Positions 20,347-32,598 of a stretch of 64,000 nt of DNA are shown here, piece by piece (position 1 is the first letter of the stretch; each line of letters begins with the position of its first letter). Origin of the DNA: Bigelowiella natans CCMP2755. Taxonomy: Eukaryota > Cercozoa > Chlorarachniophyceae. The DNA is taken from NCBI GenBank assembly GCA_000320545.1, contig ADNK01000619.1, positions 1 through 64,000 of the forward strand, read 5' to 3'. The notes under the pieces were generated by a model, which worked only from the letters and a program-made list of their open reading frames with translations, did no database searches and had not been told where the DNA came from. Made by a program: the position numbers and the translations under genes.

Positions 20347-22776
20347 ATGAGACATCCGAATCACATCTTCCTTCTGGGAATAATCGGCTCGGCGATCGGA
20401 TGGTCCTCGCGCAACCTTTCGACCCTTTCTTCCCAAGCCATTTGTCCACCATACGAAGACATCCATGACCTCCGTAGCATTGAATGCCCTAGAGCCGCAG
20501 ACGGGAAACTCTGGTGGACTATTGTCTCGAATCGAACATCGATAAGGATGAGCGCATGCCCAGGCGTTAGCGAAGCAATGATGAACGTATCAGTCACCGA
20601 CTGCAAGGATCATACCTGCATGGTTGGAGGTAACGCTTTCAACTTCGATTTGAATTCTAGGACATGCTTTCCAAAACTGTGCCCCTCATCGTCTTCTATT
20701 CATGCTCACCTTGACCCGCAGCTCGTAATAAATAGCAGGACTGAGCGAAGAGTAGAACATGAAACTTATGTACTTATTCCATCAACACCCATTCTTGCTC
20801 TCTACGAATTGGAAAGTGACTGCCCTGCAGGCGAAACACGGGTCTATCTCGTAAGAAACGAATCTGATTGTGTTTACCGCAGTCCTTGTCCTGCAGAGGG
20901 CTCTTCAATCAAGCTGGTTCTTGGCTTGCTTCCTTTCCCAGTGTTGTACAATTCGGAGCACCGTTGTGTTCCATTAAACACATCAAGCGCATATTGGGCA
21001 AGAGGGCCTCTACATATTACACGAGGAGCTCTTTGTGCGAATGACACGAGGAGTTGTGCTACAGCCCCCGAGCAGATTCATATGAGTTTAGGATCTGAAA
21101 AGGGAAGCATGGTTATTGAATGGGCAACTCCAGGACCCGTACAACCAGTTATCAAGTACGCCAAAAGCATGAACGACTTACTACTTGGCAGTGAGGGAGA
21201 AGGGCAAGCACTGAGTGTCCCAGCACGCTCCACAACCTCATACACTGTCTGTGGGCAAGACTGCAAGGATCAATACAACGAAGCGTATTGCTCTCCTCAA
21301 CTACACTACGGGGTCATTGGAGGTCTTGATTCAGGTAAAGGGGGGCAACAGTACTACTACACGGTCGGAGACGCAAGTGGAGAATTTGGAGAGGAGAAAG
21401 GGTTTTCGGATATTAAAAGCTTTCGCACCGTACCCTCAGCAAGAGCAAGAGAGTATCCGTTGCACATTGCGATCATTGGCGACATTGGCCAAACAGTTCA
21501 TTCAGAAGCTACTTGCTACGAGCTAAGGAATGACACTAGTATTGAACTTGGCATAATTGTTGGAGATTTGAGCTATGCGGATGGATATGGTCCGAGATGG
21601 GACAGCTGGGGAAGGATGGTGGAGAAATGCTTCTCTGAGATTCCGTGGCTCGTGCTTCCAGGAAACCATGAGATAGAGTTTGAACACGACACAAAGCAAG
21701 CCTTCAAGGCCTACAGGCACCGGTTTCACATGCCCTCTTCTTCTTCTTCTTCTTCTTCTTCTTCTTCTTCTTCTTCGCAGTATGATGACGACGACATGCA
21801 GCAGCAGCACTCAGATTCCTACCGGTACAAATACGTAAGGCAGCCAACGTACCATCAGTTCGGTAACACTCAGTATGATTACGGGTCCTCGTACTATAGC
21901 GTCGATGTGGGGACCGCGCATTTTGTTTTCCTCAACACGTACACTGATTCACACATCGGCTCGAAGCAGTACCTTTGGTTGATCGGAGACCTCGATGCAG
22001 CGGCCGCAAAGCGCCGTCAAACTCGACGAGACAGTAGCGAGGCTAGAACTGCATGGATCTTCGTATTCATGCATGCACCAATCTACAATTCCAATGTAAA
22101 ACACAAGCCCTCCAGAGAAGAACCGACCGTGGAAATGAAGAATAGTATGGAGGATTTGTTCTACAAGTACCGCGTGAATGCTGTGTTTTCAGGCCATGTA
22201 CATGCCTACGAGCGGTTTCACCGAACATATAAGGGGAAGAGGGTGGATGATGCTCCATTCTATATCACCATTGGCGATGCTGGTAACCGAGAGAAACTCT
22301 ACGATCAATGGCCGTATTTGGAACCTTTCTCTGCATTTAGAAATGCCCTCTTCTACGGATCTGGAAGGCTGTCTTTGATTAACGACAGCATGGCGTTGTG
22401 GGAGTGGCAGCCAAATGCAAAGAATGGAACCTGGGATGCGTTTTGGATACAAAATCAAAATGAGGTGGAGGAGGAGGAGGAGACTCAACCGAAGGAAGAT
22501 GGGGAAAATAGTAGCGCAGTCATGGGCATAACGATTGCAGCGTCTCTGACATTTGGGTTATTTTTGATCATTATTATCGTGTCCCTCGGAATTCATAAAT
22601 ACTACAGACGAAGGCGGCAATCTTCCACTTCAACTGAGGAAGAAAATACGAAAGATGATTTAAGCTCCATGGCGCGTGAAGAAGGTGATAATGATGGCCG
22701 CAGCGTCGCCCAGATTGAGGTAATTAATGCAACGAATAGGCTTTTGAAACAATGGAATCGCACAACACACGTATAA
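20347..22776 (+). CDS. purple acid phosphatase, membrane-anchored
   Basis: This is a binuclear-metal phosphomonoesterase, 809 residues in one uninterrupted ORF. All five metallophosphatase blocks of the PAP family are visible: GDIGQT (Asp379), GDLSYADGY (Asp407, Tyr410), GNHE (Asn440), FMHAPIYNS (His576) and GHVHAYER (His617, His619). Tyr410 is the residue that gives the enzyme its purple colour through Fe(III). The N-terminus (MRHPNHIFLLGIIGSAIGW) resembles a signal peptide. Near the C-terminus a strong transmembrane helix (GITIAASLTFGLFLIIIIVS, about 722-745) is followed by a basic-acidic tail, so the catalytic part should face the cell surface or a lumen. A TTC microsatellite (21735-21777) adds a poly-Ser loop next to the metal site region. 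A role in scavenging phosphate from organic esters is likely. It is intronless among very intron-rich neighbours. Confidence 0.95.
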   Translation: MRHPNHIFLLGIIGSAIGWSSRNLSTLSSQAICPPYEDIHDLRSIECPRAADGKLWWTIVSNRTSIRMSACPGVSEAMMNVSVTDCKDHTCMVGGNAFNFDLNSRTCFPKLCPSSSSIHAHLDPQLVINSRTERRVEHETYVLIPSTPILALYELESDCPAGETRVYLVRNESDCVYRSPCPAEGSSIKLVLGLLPFPVLYNSEHRCVPLNTSSAYWARGPLHITRGALCANDTRSCATAPEQIHMSLGSEKGSMVIEWATPGPVQPVIKYAKSMNDLLLGSEGEGQALSVPARSTTSYTVCGQDCKDQYNEAYCSPQLHYGVIGGLDSGKGGQQYYYTVGDASGEFGEEKGFSDIKSFRTVPSARAREYPLHIAIIGDIGQTVHSEATCYELRNDTSIELGIIVGDLSYADGYGPRWDSWGRMVEKCFSEIPWLVLPGNHEIEFEHDTKQAFKAYRHRFHMPSSSSSSSSSSSSSSQYDDDDMQQQHSDSYRYKYVRQPTYHQFGNTQYDYGSSYYSVDVGTAHFVFLNTYTDSHIGSKQYLWLIGDLDAAAAKRRQTRRDSSEARTAWIFVFMHAPIYNSNVKHKPSREEPTVEMKNSMEDLFYKYRVNAVFSGHVHAYERFHRTYKGKRVDDAPFYITIGDAGNREKLYDQWPYLEPFSAFRNALFYGSGRLSLINDSMALWEWQPNAKNGTWDAFWIQNQNEVEEEEETQPKEDGENSSAVMGITIAASLTFGLFLIIIIVSLGIHKYYRRRRQSSTSTEEENTKDDLSSMAREEGDNDGRSVAQIEVINATNRLLKQWNRTTHV
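21735..21777 (+). repeat. coding TTC/TCT microsatellite (poly-Ser) in the phosphatase
   Basis: It gives about 14 serines after MPSS, between the GNHE and VxxH metal blocks. It keeps frame. Confidence 0.95.
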
Positions 22777-23028
22777 GGCAATTGCTGTTGCTTCACACTT
22801 GTTCATCACCTCATCGTCGTCGTGGTTTTGTTATCTTTAAGATGTACGAATCTGTACCCTTGGATAGTGGCATTTTTTTAGGAATTGAGGAGGTTACATT
22901 ATCCTACTCTGCTTCTCTTTGTCTCCTCCCCTCCACACTCTCTGTCCCCCTCTGTCATTTTAGTATGAGCTTAATATATGCAGCAGTATACTATGCAACA
23001 CAAAGCATGCATACATCAGCACACACAC

Positions 23029-23066
<38 letters not shown>

Positions 23067-25465
23067 TAACACACACACAAATACACACTCGCGCACGCGC
23101 ATGCACGCACGCACAATAATAATATGCTATGTGTTCTTATTATTAGGAAGAGCTTGAGGCCATTGACGCGTGACTTCTAAAGCGCTAATTAAGATTGCAA
23201 TGCTGTACGTCTCTAGGTCTGGGTAGACGTCGAAAGTAGAGCTATCATATCATAGTATGATTTAGAATTGAGCTTAGAGTTTATATATGCGCGACAACAT
23301 TAATTATTAGATTCGCCATTTTTGGGACCGAGATGCTTGGTTATAAAAGATATTCATCTGACTTCATGTGAAACTCGAAGCATAAAATTTCATAGCCATG
23401 ATACAATGAGCTGACATAACAGCTGCTCGACACTTCTCTAGTCTAGTAGTGCATACACAGCGCATCGATTACACGCTACGGACGTGCGGGCGCATACGTC
23501 ACACACACACGCACACATTACGCAGCATTGCATGTACTTGTGACACGTTGTAAATATTACCTATGAATATGGTGCCCGTGCTATGTAGATTGATGCCAAT
23601 TTATGAGATTTGCATCGTACACAATCGTATAATCGTTCTGTACATCAAGAACGTGGACATGAAACTCATGATGGAGTTCGTCGTTCATCATCGACTTTGT
23701 TTGCTTTGCTTTTTTTCCTGTCGCTCCACAACCACATATGATCGAGAAGTGCCTAAAGATTATTGCAATTAGTGGCTAGAAGTCATGATTTACTTGTGTT
23801 GTTATAAATATTAGCTAAGCTATTGTCTCCTGATACAATCTGATGAGGCAACACCTGGGGACTTTTCGCGAGAAAACGGTCAACAGGCCTGTATATGCAA
23901 ATCAGATATTAAAGGAAGAGAGTACTCGTTAATTTTCATCTCGAGAATTTTAGCTGCACGGTTTATCGTATGACCTTCCATTTCTCCTTATTTCAACGGT
24001 TGGCAGATTCTGAACCGCTCGAATACTTTTAGTCTGTTGGTGTAGTGTTTCAGATCGATATCTACTGTTCACAAGGATAAGTATTTTACCATCATCCCAA
24101 CGTCTGCGATGATGAAAGAAGTGTCCGGTCGTTTTGATGATAACTATACAAATTAGAAAAATGAGAATTGCTTTCCTATGACGGTGATGATATCATTGTA
24201 TAACAGAGAGTCAAATATTAGTAGGCTCATGGTTATTTGGCTGGAATCAGTAGATCTATACTTGTAATTTCGCAAGATTACCCCGAGAAAAGTCGGCAGA
24301 ATGTGTAGGCAGTGAGAGCAGAAAGGTGACGTGTACTTTATGACAACGTCTATGTTCAGACAGGGCAAAGGGCTGTTAGGTATACCACATTGATAATTAA
24401 GCAATAATTCTACCCTTATCTGGAGCTGCTGCCTCCTCTATTTCCAAAGTCTTTTTAAGGCTCCTATCTGATTGTACCATTTGTTCCCGTCAGCTTTCGA
24501 TGACATTTTCTCATTCAAAAGCGTCAACTACTACCTGTGAACGTAGCAAATACGTTTTTCCTAATTCTTTCTGTTCCAGGATTCCCTGGAATCTCCTTAC
24601 TCTTATCTCTTGTTAAGAATGGATGATTCAGGTCTCGTTGGCCAAATCCAAATCTGGTGGTAAATATTGCTGTCAAGTAACCACTCGGCAGTATATTACA
24701 CTACACCACACACACACACACACACACACAGCGCGAGAGTGAGAAGGGGAGGGGAGAGAGAAAACAACGACCTTACGAGTCTTGCATCACACTCTTCCGT
24801 TTTAGAGTGGGAATACGTTGTGAAAAAAATGACCGTCGCCACGATGGCGCTTATGAGCACAGAGCTAAACCGAAACCTGGTACAACATAATAGTACATTA
24901 TTGGTACTATTTCCCAATGATTGTTGGCTCTGCCTACTGCTGGCTCTTCCTTCTCTTAGAGCATAACTGGAACAACCTTTGCATTGTATGGAGCTCGCTG
25001 GTCATGTAGATACAGCCCCTATACATCGAATAAGTGGCCCCATACTTTCCACACAAGGCAGCGATTTCGATATTTGTGATAAGCGATTCGAATTCAGATC
25101 TAATGGCTTCTTATTCATCCCTGTCGTCTTATAAATGAATGAGATATCACTATAGCGTCAACCTAAGTAGCATGGTTATTGTCGTAATCGGAGCAAATCC
25201 TGAGTGAACGGATCGAGCGTGATTATTAAGAGCGACCGTCTCGAAGGAGAACAAAGCCTAGAATAACAATAATGATGCTACGAAGAAAGAAGAATATTCT
25301 AGAGGTTCCTCGCGTCATTATTACACTAATGTGGAAGACGAGAAGATTAAGAATCAACGGGAATAATGTCTAAAAATTATAGTAATACTATTAATTAAGA
25401 TGTTTTTCCGATGGCATTCAGACTAACTTCCTTCTCTTCATCACCACCAGCCTGCCGAAACCCCG
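22777..25465. other. intergenic spacer with CA repeats
   Basis: There is no supported gene in 2.7 kb. CA repeats lie at about 23021-23064 and 24707-24730. ORFs here are short and without motifs. A small unsupported gene could be missed because exons in this genome can be under 30 nt. Confidence 0.45.
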
Positions 25466-26844
25466 ATGGCGTCCTGCCAAGCGAAGGCGTCCACGCTCAG
25501 AGGCCACACCGCCCCGGTCCTCGCCCTAGCTACTGGGCCCCTAACCTCAAGAGACAAAGATTTTACGAATCCGAGGTCGCTATTGCTGAGCGGAAGTGAA
25601 GATTCTACAGTTAGGCTCTGGGACCTCAATTCGAACAAGGTGCGTGCAAGCGAACGTACGTGGTGTGTGTGTGTGTGTGTGTGTTTGTGCGTTTATTGGT
25701 CTGCCTTCCCATTGTAGCCCGTACGGTGCATGATGGGGTGCTTCGAGAAGAATCCGATCAATTCTGTGTGCTTCACGCCAGGGTCAGTAATCGCAAGACA
25801 ACCATGTTACCATCACCTTCATCTGATGCCGTACAGATGATAATATTCGACTCCTAGAATATCTTCAAATTACCATCTACCAATGACATCGTTATGAAGC
25901 AGCGAGAACTAAATTCAATCGTTACCAAATCAAACAGGAACCCCAATCTCATATTTGCAGCGGCAGGGAAAGCAGTGTATGGTTTCGATTTAAGGAAAGA
26001 GTCGGTTGTTCTGATGAAAGCTGATAAGGAATTTAAGTATAATTCTGATGATATAAATCAAATCCAAGTCAACCGAAAAGGCAAGCTTCTTGCCGCGTGC
26101 GACGACAGGTGATACACGATCCGTTTAATGACTCTTTCAGCTCATATCGCTTACTATACTACCTTTCCCCAACAATAATGTCGACTTAGTGGCGGGATCA
26201 ATATCATCGATATTGGGACTTCGGAAGGCAAGGTTGTTCGGGAACTACAAGATCAAGAGAAAAGCATTTGCATGTCAGTTCAATTTCGACCACGGTCTGC
26301 TTGGGAGCTGGCATCTGCGAGCCTCGGATTGCAGGATGCAATAGTACAATGGGATATCAGCAAAGGTAGAGCTCTTCGGAAGTACCAGAATGCCTTCGAA
26401 AAAAGCAAAAAGGATGGTGATGAGAAGCAGAAGCAGCAAGTTGTAAACCCGCCTTTTGCAAATAGCATATCTTTTTCAAGGGACGGTCACACAGTCGCAG
26501 CAGGGCTTGGAAATGGCTCTGTGGCGCTCTATAATTTTAAGTCAAAAAGAGGAGGAGAAGCAATATTAGGATCCCTTGAAGGACACTCTTCTAGCGTCTG
26601 TCAGGTCGAATTTCCAGCCTTTGGAGACACACGAGATCTGGTCTCATGTGGGAACGACCAAACAGTAGTTCTATGGAAATTACATGCAGAAAACAAAAAA
26701 GATGATAATGGTAGTCTGGGCTCAGCAAAGGCCCGAATCGCCTTACCAGAAAAACCAAACTGGATAACAACAACAAGCTTTAATAGTGCATGCATTTGTG
26801 TGGCTGACTGCAGTACTGTCATAAAAGTGATGACCATTCGATGA
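25466..26844 (+). CDS. WDR53-like WD40-repeat protein
   Basis: Four exons (25466-25639, 25718-25786, 25858-26108, 26190-26844) join in phase to 382 residues, close to animal WDR53 (358). WD motifs: LRGHTAPVLAL...GSEDSTVRLWD at the N-terminus, AACDDSGGINIID, SVQFRPRSAWELASASLG...VQWD, NSISFSRDGHTVAAGLGNG, and LEGHSSSVCQVEFPAFG...SCGNDQTVVLWK. The C-terminal PEKPNWITTTSFNS...VADCSTVIKV also matches the WDR53 ending (VNWL...VADQTS). WDR53 is reported as a CUL4-DDB1 substrate-receptor candidate; that role here is inference. A GT repeat follows soon after the first donor (25663-25684). The exon 3 acceptor (25857) is the least certain border because a stop lies just upstream of it in frame. Confidence 0.85.
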
Positions 26845-27552
26845 CCTTGATAGGAAATTACACCGTTAAATTATTCATACATTGTCAAATATTGCGCGAT
26901 CTATCATTGATGAAACCCACAGCATCCGCTCTGGTGTATAATTCGGGCTCGCGATACGATGGCTGGCGATGAAGCGTTGCCACCATATAGTTGCTTTCTA
27001 GCTTTATCAAGCGATTCACTGTACTAGTGCAGTCGATGTTATTTTATTGAGTGTTGCACGCTAGCATGTCCCATTGACTGTGCCTTGCGGTGGTTGTCCA
27101 GTCATTTCACTTGGCAATTTATCATGACGCACAATGACAACATGAAATTTTAAGAAGGAAATCACTTGCCAAAAGATTTGCATTGTGTGTCGCGATGTTA
27201 GATTGAGGCTGGTAGCAAGATGAAAATGGAGTTGCATGTTTACTGACTACACATTCTAGCATTGTGCACGTGCAGATCAGTCAATTGAAAATAAGTCGAA
27301 ACATGCGCCGTATTGCACGATATTGAATATCATGAGCATCGCCAGGGTTTCATTTATCACTGCTCATTTATCTGGCGCCAGCAGGTACGACCAGGGCGTT
27401 GGTCATTGATTTATGTGCAATATGAATAACTTCAAGTTCATGTGAAGGAAGTTGCAGGATTATGTCTACTTAATCTTGGAAGGGAAAAATGCGAAAATGA
27501 AAATACGGTTTTATTTAATTCTACGTTTACAGCCCGACAATTAGATTTTTGA
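26845..27552. other. spacer between convergent genes
   Basis: There is no gene. It is rich in CATG/GCATG words and includes short TTGCATTGTG-like repeats. Confidence 0.5.
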
Positions 27553-29878
27553 TCACATAGAAATGATTTTCTGCGAGTTTAGCTCAGTCTCATTCAGAGT
27601 TACCAATTTCACTGAATTCTTTTGTTGATCACCCGCACGGTGTACCGTAATGTTTGTTGTGTCTGCAGATGCACCCTCGTCAGTAATTCGTATGGGATTC
27701 GTTACGACGTTGAATTCCTTGAATGGCTGAAGTTCACACGTCCACAAGAATCATGACTGAATTAATATCAATTAAAGTTGAGGTTTTAAAATAAAAATGA
27801 ACCTGTGCTATGTCATCATGAGATTCGTCAAACTTATTTGCCCACCGACGAAATAACCAGTTTGAAATCGTTCTTGCGATCTGGTATTATAGATATTAAA
27901 GAATCAAAATATAGACCAAAACAATGAGTCATCATTAATTTAAAAACCGCGCCAACGCCCCAGGGGAGCCAAACTAACGAAAGATCGGAATCACGTCCAC
28001 AAGCGCCACCTAGACAAACCCATCTGATTCTTTGTACAAAACAAATGATATATGTGCAAACCTGAACCAACTGCAGAAAAGATTGTTGAATATACAACAG
28101 AACCAATCTGTTTCCATAAAACAATATTCAAACTTCTGGGAAATCAATTGCAGAAGATTCTCAAATTACCGCAATAGCAATGGTAGTTATTGAGAAAAAA
28201 GCTCCTAGAATTTTCCCGACCTCATCCTTTTCGACCTATTTTCACACTATGTGTACATCATACTAAATGGAATAAAGCAAGATGTGCGTAGACCTGCCTA
28301 CTTACGAGCGAAAGAAAGGCAGGAATCCCTTAAAATTGAGCATTCTCAGGCAATTAATAATTTGTATCAAAAAAACATTCAAACCTATGATCGCTGAGAC
28401 GACAAAAGCTAGGCCAATAATAAAGAAGGCTGGAGAGATGGGCGAAAAAACCATGATAATTAAACCGATATTTGATGAATTGATTGCCATGAGAAGCACT
28501 CTACGAGCTCCAAATAGGTCGATAAGACGAGGTGCCGCAGCCTTATAAATTATCCTTTTTAAGGAGAGTTTGCGATGCAATAAAATATTCGGAGTGAGTT
28601 AGCACCTGGGTGAAGAAACCCCCCGCACCGATTCCAATAGCAACTATAACTGCTACAGTTTGTGTCCATTTATACGCTGCGATGACAAACGCCTAGAGGA
28701 ATTTCGTGTCAAAATTGCGAGGATAATAAAATTGGTTATGGGACATACAACAGAAATTGAGAGGACGGACAAGCCAATGATGCTAATGAAGACAGCCACC
28801 GCAAAATACGACAGATATGGGCTTTCTGTGATTTGGGACAAAATTGCTGATAGAATTATGAAAGATGAGAAGACGAGTCATATCATTCCTGTGTTGGTAC
28901 CATATGGTGTGGCATCACGCCAGGAAGTATTGAGGTTTGGGTCTTGATTAGACTCAGGGATTAGCATGTAGGGCAGTGGAACGGTGACTAACGATATGAT
29001 GCTGCAATCAAAAACCATAAACGTAAAGGTTACTGTATATCACAACCAAATACTTACATTTCCATTGACATTAATCAAAGGTTTAAACAAAGAAAGTTAA
29101 ATACCATAGAGATAGATAAACTCGAAAATATTCATAGTGATTCGCAGTAATAACGAATCCTGTAATGAATAGCACAGCCACTCCTTGCGTGAATATCCGA
29201 AAGATCTGTAACCAATATGAATCTTATGAAGCATGTATAAAATGATATTGAACTTAGTTACATCTATGGTGCTAAATGCGTGCGCCCTCCTGCGTATAGT
29301 GACGAATAGATCACTCAAATGCGCATTAGCTCCTATCGTAAAGGATTCGGTCGTCCCTGTCATGTGGTAGATTACTCATTGACTTATTGATGATCAGATT
29401 TAGAACTAAAAAGTTTGACCTTGCACTATATACGCTATTGTTATGAGCGGCAAAATTGATGATCCTCTCCTTCTATACGCTGCTGTTGCTGCAATGAATA
29501 TCAGTTGTCAGGAATGTAATCAGGAATGTTATCAGGAATGTTAGAAAATCAGTTTTTTAGAATTAATTTGTTCAAATTTGAAATTTATCAACGATACCCA
29601 AAAGTCCCATTGAAACTGTGATGCCTAACATCGGAAGAGTTAACCAAGTTATCGAATAGGTTGGAAATTCAATTTTTAGCAACCTATAACGCTGAGGGTC
29701 ATTGTTGCATTTCTTCCTTTGACATCAGAGAGCAGTCCGAGAAACGGGAAAATGAAGAACTTTAACTAGTATCAAATTTATATGTGTTAATATTCATAGA
29801 CATGAGTCCTAATGGAGTGCTAACCGCAGCCTCTACTCCATCTGTGATGCCTTTTAAAAATTGAGCTTCTCTTGCCAC
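27553..29878 (-). CDS. MFS transporter, MFSD14/HIAT1-like, start not resolved
   Basis: Several minus-strand exons match the major facilitator fold. At about 29790-29878, FLKGITDGVEAAVSTPLGL matches the HIAT1 segment before motif A. At about 29690-29765, FPFLGLLSDVKGRNATM is MFS motif A (GxLsDxxGR). At about 29270-29345, AHLSDLFVTIRRRAHAFS matches the A-D-I-x-x-E-x-R-x-x-A loop. At 28606-28692, WTQTVAVIVAIGIGAGGFFT, and at about 28384-28541, PRLIDLFGARRVLLM, give the second-half motif repeat. A polar C-terminal tail exon ends in a stop at 27553. It is a multi-pass solute transporter; the substrate is unknown. The first exon and the helices at about 29.1-29.25 kb and 27.8-28.3 kb were not joined with confidence, so decay cannot be excluded. 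Confidence 0.6.
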
Positions 29879-30411
29879 CTAGATTGAGAAGCGATTATTT
29901 CTGTACTACTTTTATATATGAACGAGGATACCAGGCATCGATCGTTGCAAAATCTAGAACCACTCCAATCGTTCTGCTCATGTAATCTCTTAGAATGTCG
30001 GTGGAATGATGTCGACAAAGGCTTACCGAGGTTCTATCGAAATCCGGTGGGGTTTCCTCCTCACAATCGATCGTGGTACGCAGGAATACAAAATATATCA
30101 AACGACTAAGAGCAAATAATTTTATCACATTAAAATTTACATCCAGGATATAATTCTAGTAACCTTGCACTGGAAACAAAGCCCTCCAGAAAAGAGGGAA
30201 TCTAGGGTTGGGTAAAATTAAATCATCTGCTCCTGTGTAATAAATTTTGGTATCACCAAAAGATGTTTCATTCCCTTAAACGCCATTGTGTAAGATAAAG
30301 GACTAAGATCCTTATTCAAAGGATCCCCCGAAGATTTTTCCCTATTAGAACAACATATTTTATCACTCATATTATTACTTTCGTACTACAGTGCCTGAGT
30401 TCTACGTATTA

Positions 30412-30612
30412 TTACGAGCTAAGATCGTCGCTTAACACTGTCTTCATCGCAGTTTGTGAAGGATTATCCGTCGGAGAAAGCATGTGATTACTGGTGCTGT
30501 GTGGATTGCTGTGCTTCAATTCTCTCGCCAAAATTGATGATTTGTTGCTGGACTCCATTTCTCCAGGGTGGGACTCCTTGTGGTCGTTCATGGCAGTTGG
30601 TTGCATGATCAT
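30412..30612 (-). CDS. possible Ser-rich exon or small gene
   Basis: This minus-strand frame of 66 residues (starting MIMQPTAMNDHKES) is polar and Ser/Asn/His-rich without low-complexity DNA beneath it, which is why it is listed. It might be the N-terminal cytosolic exon of the MFS transporter just downstream. No splice link was proven. Confidence 0.25.
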   Translation of the reverse strand: MIMQPTAMNDHKESHPGEMESSNKSSILARELKHSNPHSTSNHMLSPTDNPSQTAMKTVLSDDLSS

Positions 30613-32104
30613 CAGCGAACACCACAGAAACCTGGCACGAGTGGTGGCGTGTATGCAGCCGACAGGGCCAGCTGACCGTTCATAATCCCCCTGCGTTTGC
30701 AGTAGTGCGACAACAATTTGCAAGCACTAACTGACCACATGGATCCGACATATTGTTGATGAGAGAGGAAGGAAAGAGCATTCAGTAAGCCGTTCTTGCC
30801 TTGCGACAACACCAAACTTGCCTTTTTCCGGTACTATTCCTGGTGCTAGTAGGAGCTCGTGAAACTCTGATGTAGCACATCTAGTGTCTAGTGCATGCAT
30901 CAGGACAATCAGAAGAGAAAGGAAAAAAAAATTGTCATTGTTATTAGTCTAGTGTACCGCAGGCACGAGCCGATCAGCTAGCTTACTTCCTTCCTCATCA
31001 ATGGCAGCAGTGCGTACAAGTCTGCGGAATTGGGAGCAAAGGGACACCATTCAAACGATCAAATACAACATTCTCAAAATATCTCGTACGTAACAACTCC
31101 ATCTGATTCAATCTGTAACTTGATAACAGTGGTGTGTGTTTGTTTGCTATTTGTCCAACTTGCGGCGATTTGGTTCTCTTCGATCAAAATATTTAAGAAT
31201 TTTTAAATGGATTTGGTATTTAGATCTTGAACAAAAATTCTATGTTTTCATTCAAACTTTCACTCAGACACATCCGTCCGTTTCCGATTGTCTAAGATTG
31301 ATGCAAGATTGACTGTCCTAGAGAGACAAATGGAGTACGCCATTGATCAATATGTCTTGCTGATGTCTCATCTGGTATGTGGCATGATTGCTTGATGCAA
31401 ATTTTTAGCTTCTTGGAACAAGCTGTGGCAGAAAGAGTAGATTCCAGAGGCACTAGTCTAACCCAGTGACCAGATAGCACGTTGCGATACGAATATGTGA
31501 TGTACATTGATTACATTGTGAGTTACAGACGTTCCACCGGAGCATCATGGCATGCATGTTGCGATTGGTGTGCTCAGCTCCATGCAAGTGATCTGACCAT
31601 GCACAGTCTAGACAGTCAAAAGTTGCAATTGGCGTGCACTGGCGCACATTTGCACTGCTAGCCAGCTAGCTAGCTAGCTCAACAGCTCTAGAGCTCTAGA
31701 GCTCAGAGCAGGGCTAGCTAGCTAGAGGAGTGACTCAAAATTTTGCATTTGGCCTCTTTGCTTGCCACTCGCATTATGATGCGTTGTGTTTGCTGTGGGC
31801 TAATGAATTGAATTCATTCTGCACACAAAATGGTCAGCAATTTTGCACATCTAGTCAACGACTTGATCATCATTGGTGAACATTTCCAGATTTGCACGTG
31901 AGCTACTACTCAAGTGCCATCCTCCAGAGATTCACTGCTACTTGCACATCACGCCATGCATCACACAACACTAGCACTTGTTGGCAACCGCATCAAAAAA
32001 TTGGTGGTGCATTCTGCATTCGATTCTGGTTCCAAAGTTCTTAGATGAGGTCGATCGAGCATCTAAGAGCTCTCACAGTACGAAGGTTCTGTTGAATATT
32101 TTGT
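30613..32104. other. spacer with palindromic AGCT/CTAG cluster
   Basis: No gene is supported. The part 31500-32000 is dense in TGCA/CATG words, and 31660-31725 is almost entirely CTAG, AGCT and GAGCTC palindromes. Confidence 0.5.
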
Positions 32105-32558
32105 TTAGTATATCTGCTTCTTGGAGCGATGACTAGATTTTCTTCGCCTTGCAGGTCGCGTCACACCCTCTATTTCGTCTACCCCTCTCAAGCTATGAAG
32201 AACATCTGGTAATCTGTCTTCTGATATGATTGATTTGTTGAGAAGGTTATCGAAGGCGTTAATGTCTCCAGGTTCTCCTAAGATTCCATCTCCTAAGCCG
32301 GCGGCCCTCCTAGCGATGCTATCACCGTTTTCAGAAGCCTTTGTGGGTCCGTACTCTTCAGTTGGCAGAAGCTGTTTTTCTTGCGTATCACTGTAGCAAA
32401 ATGAACGAAGTTAGTCATGAAAGATAGATACACCCGCACGCACGCACACGCAAGTATATTAAAATCAATAGATATATAATGTAAATATTCTTAACATACA
32501 AGTGAGTGTGAATTTAAATATGAATGTGAAGGTGTGTTTGTATGTGTGTGTGTGGTGT

Positions 32559-32598
<40 letters not shown>

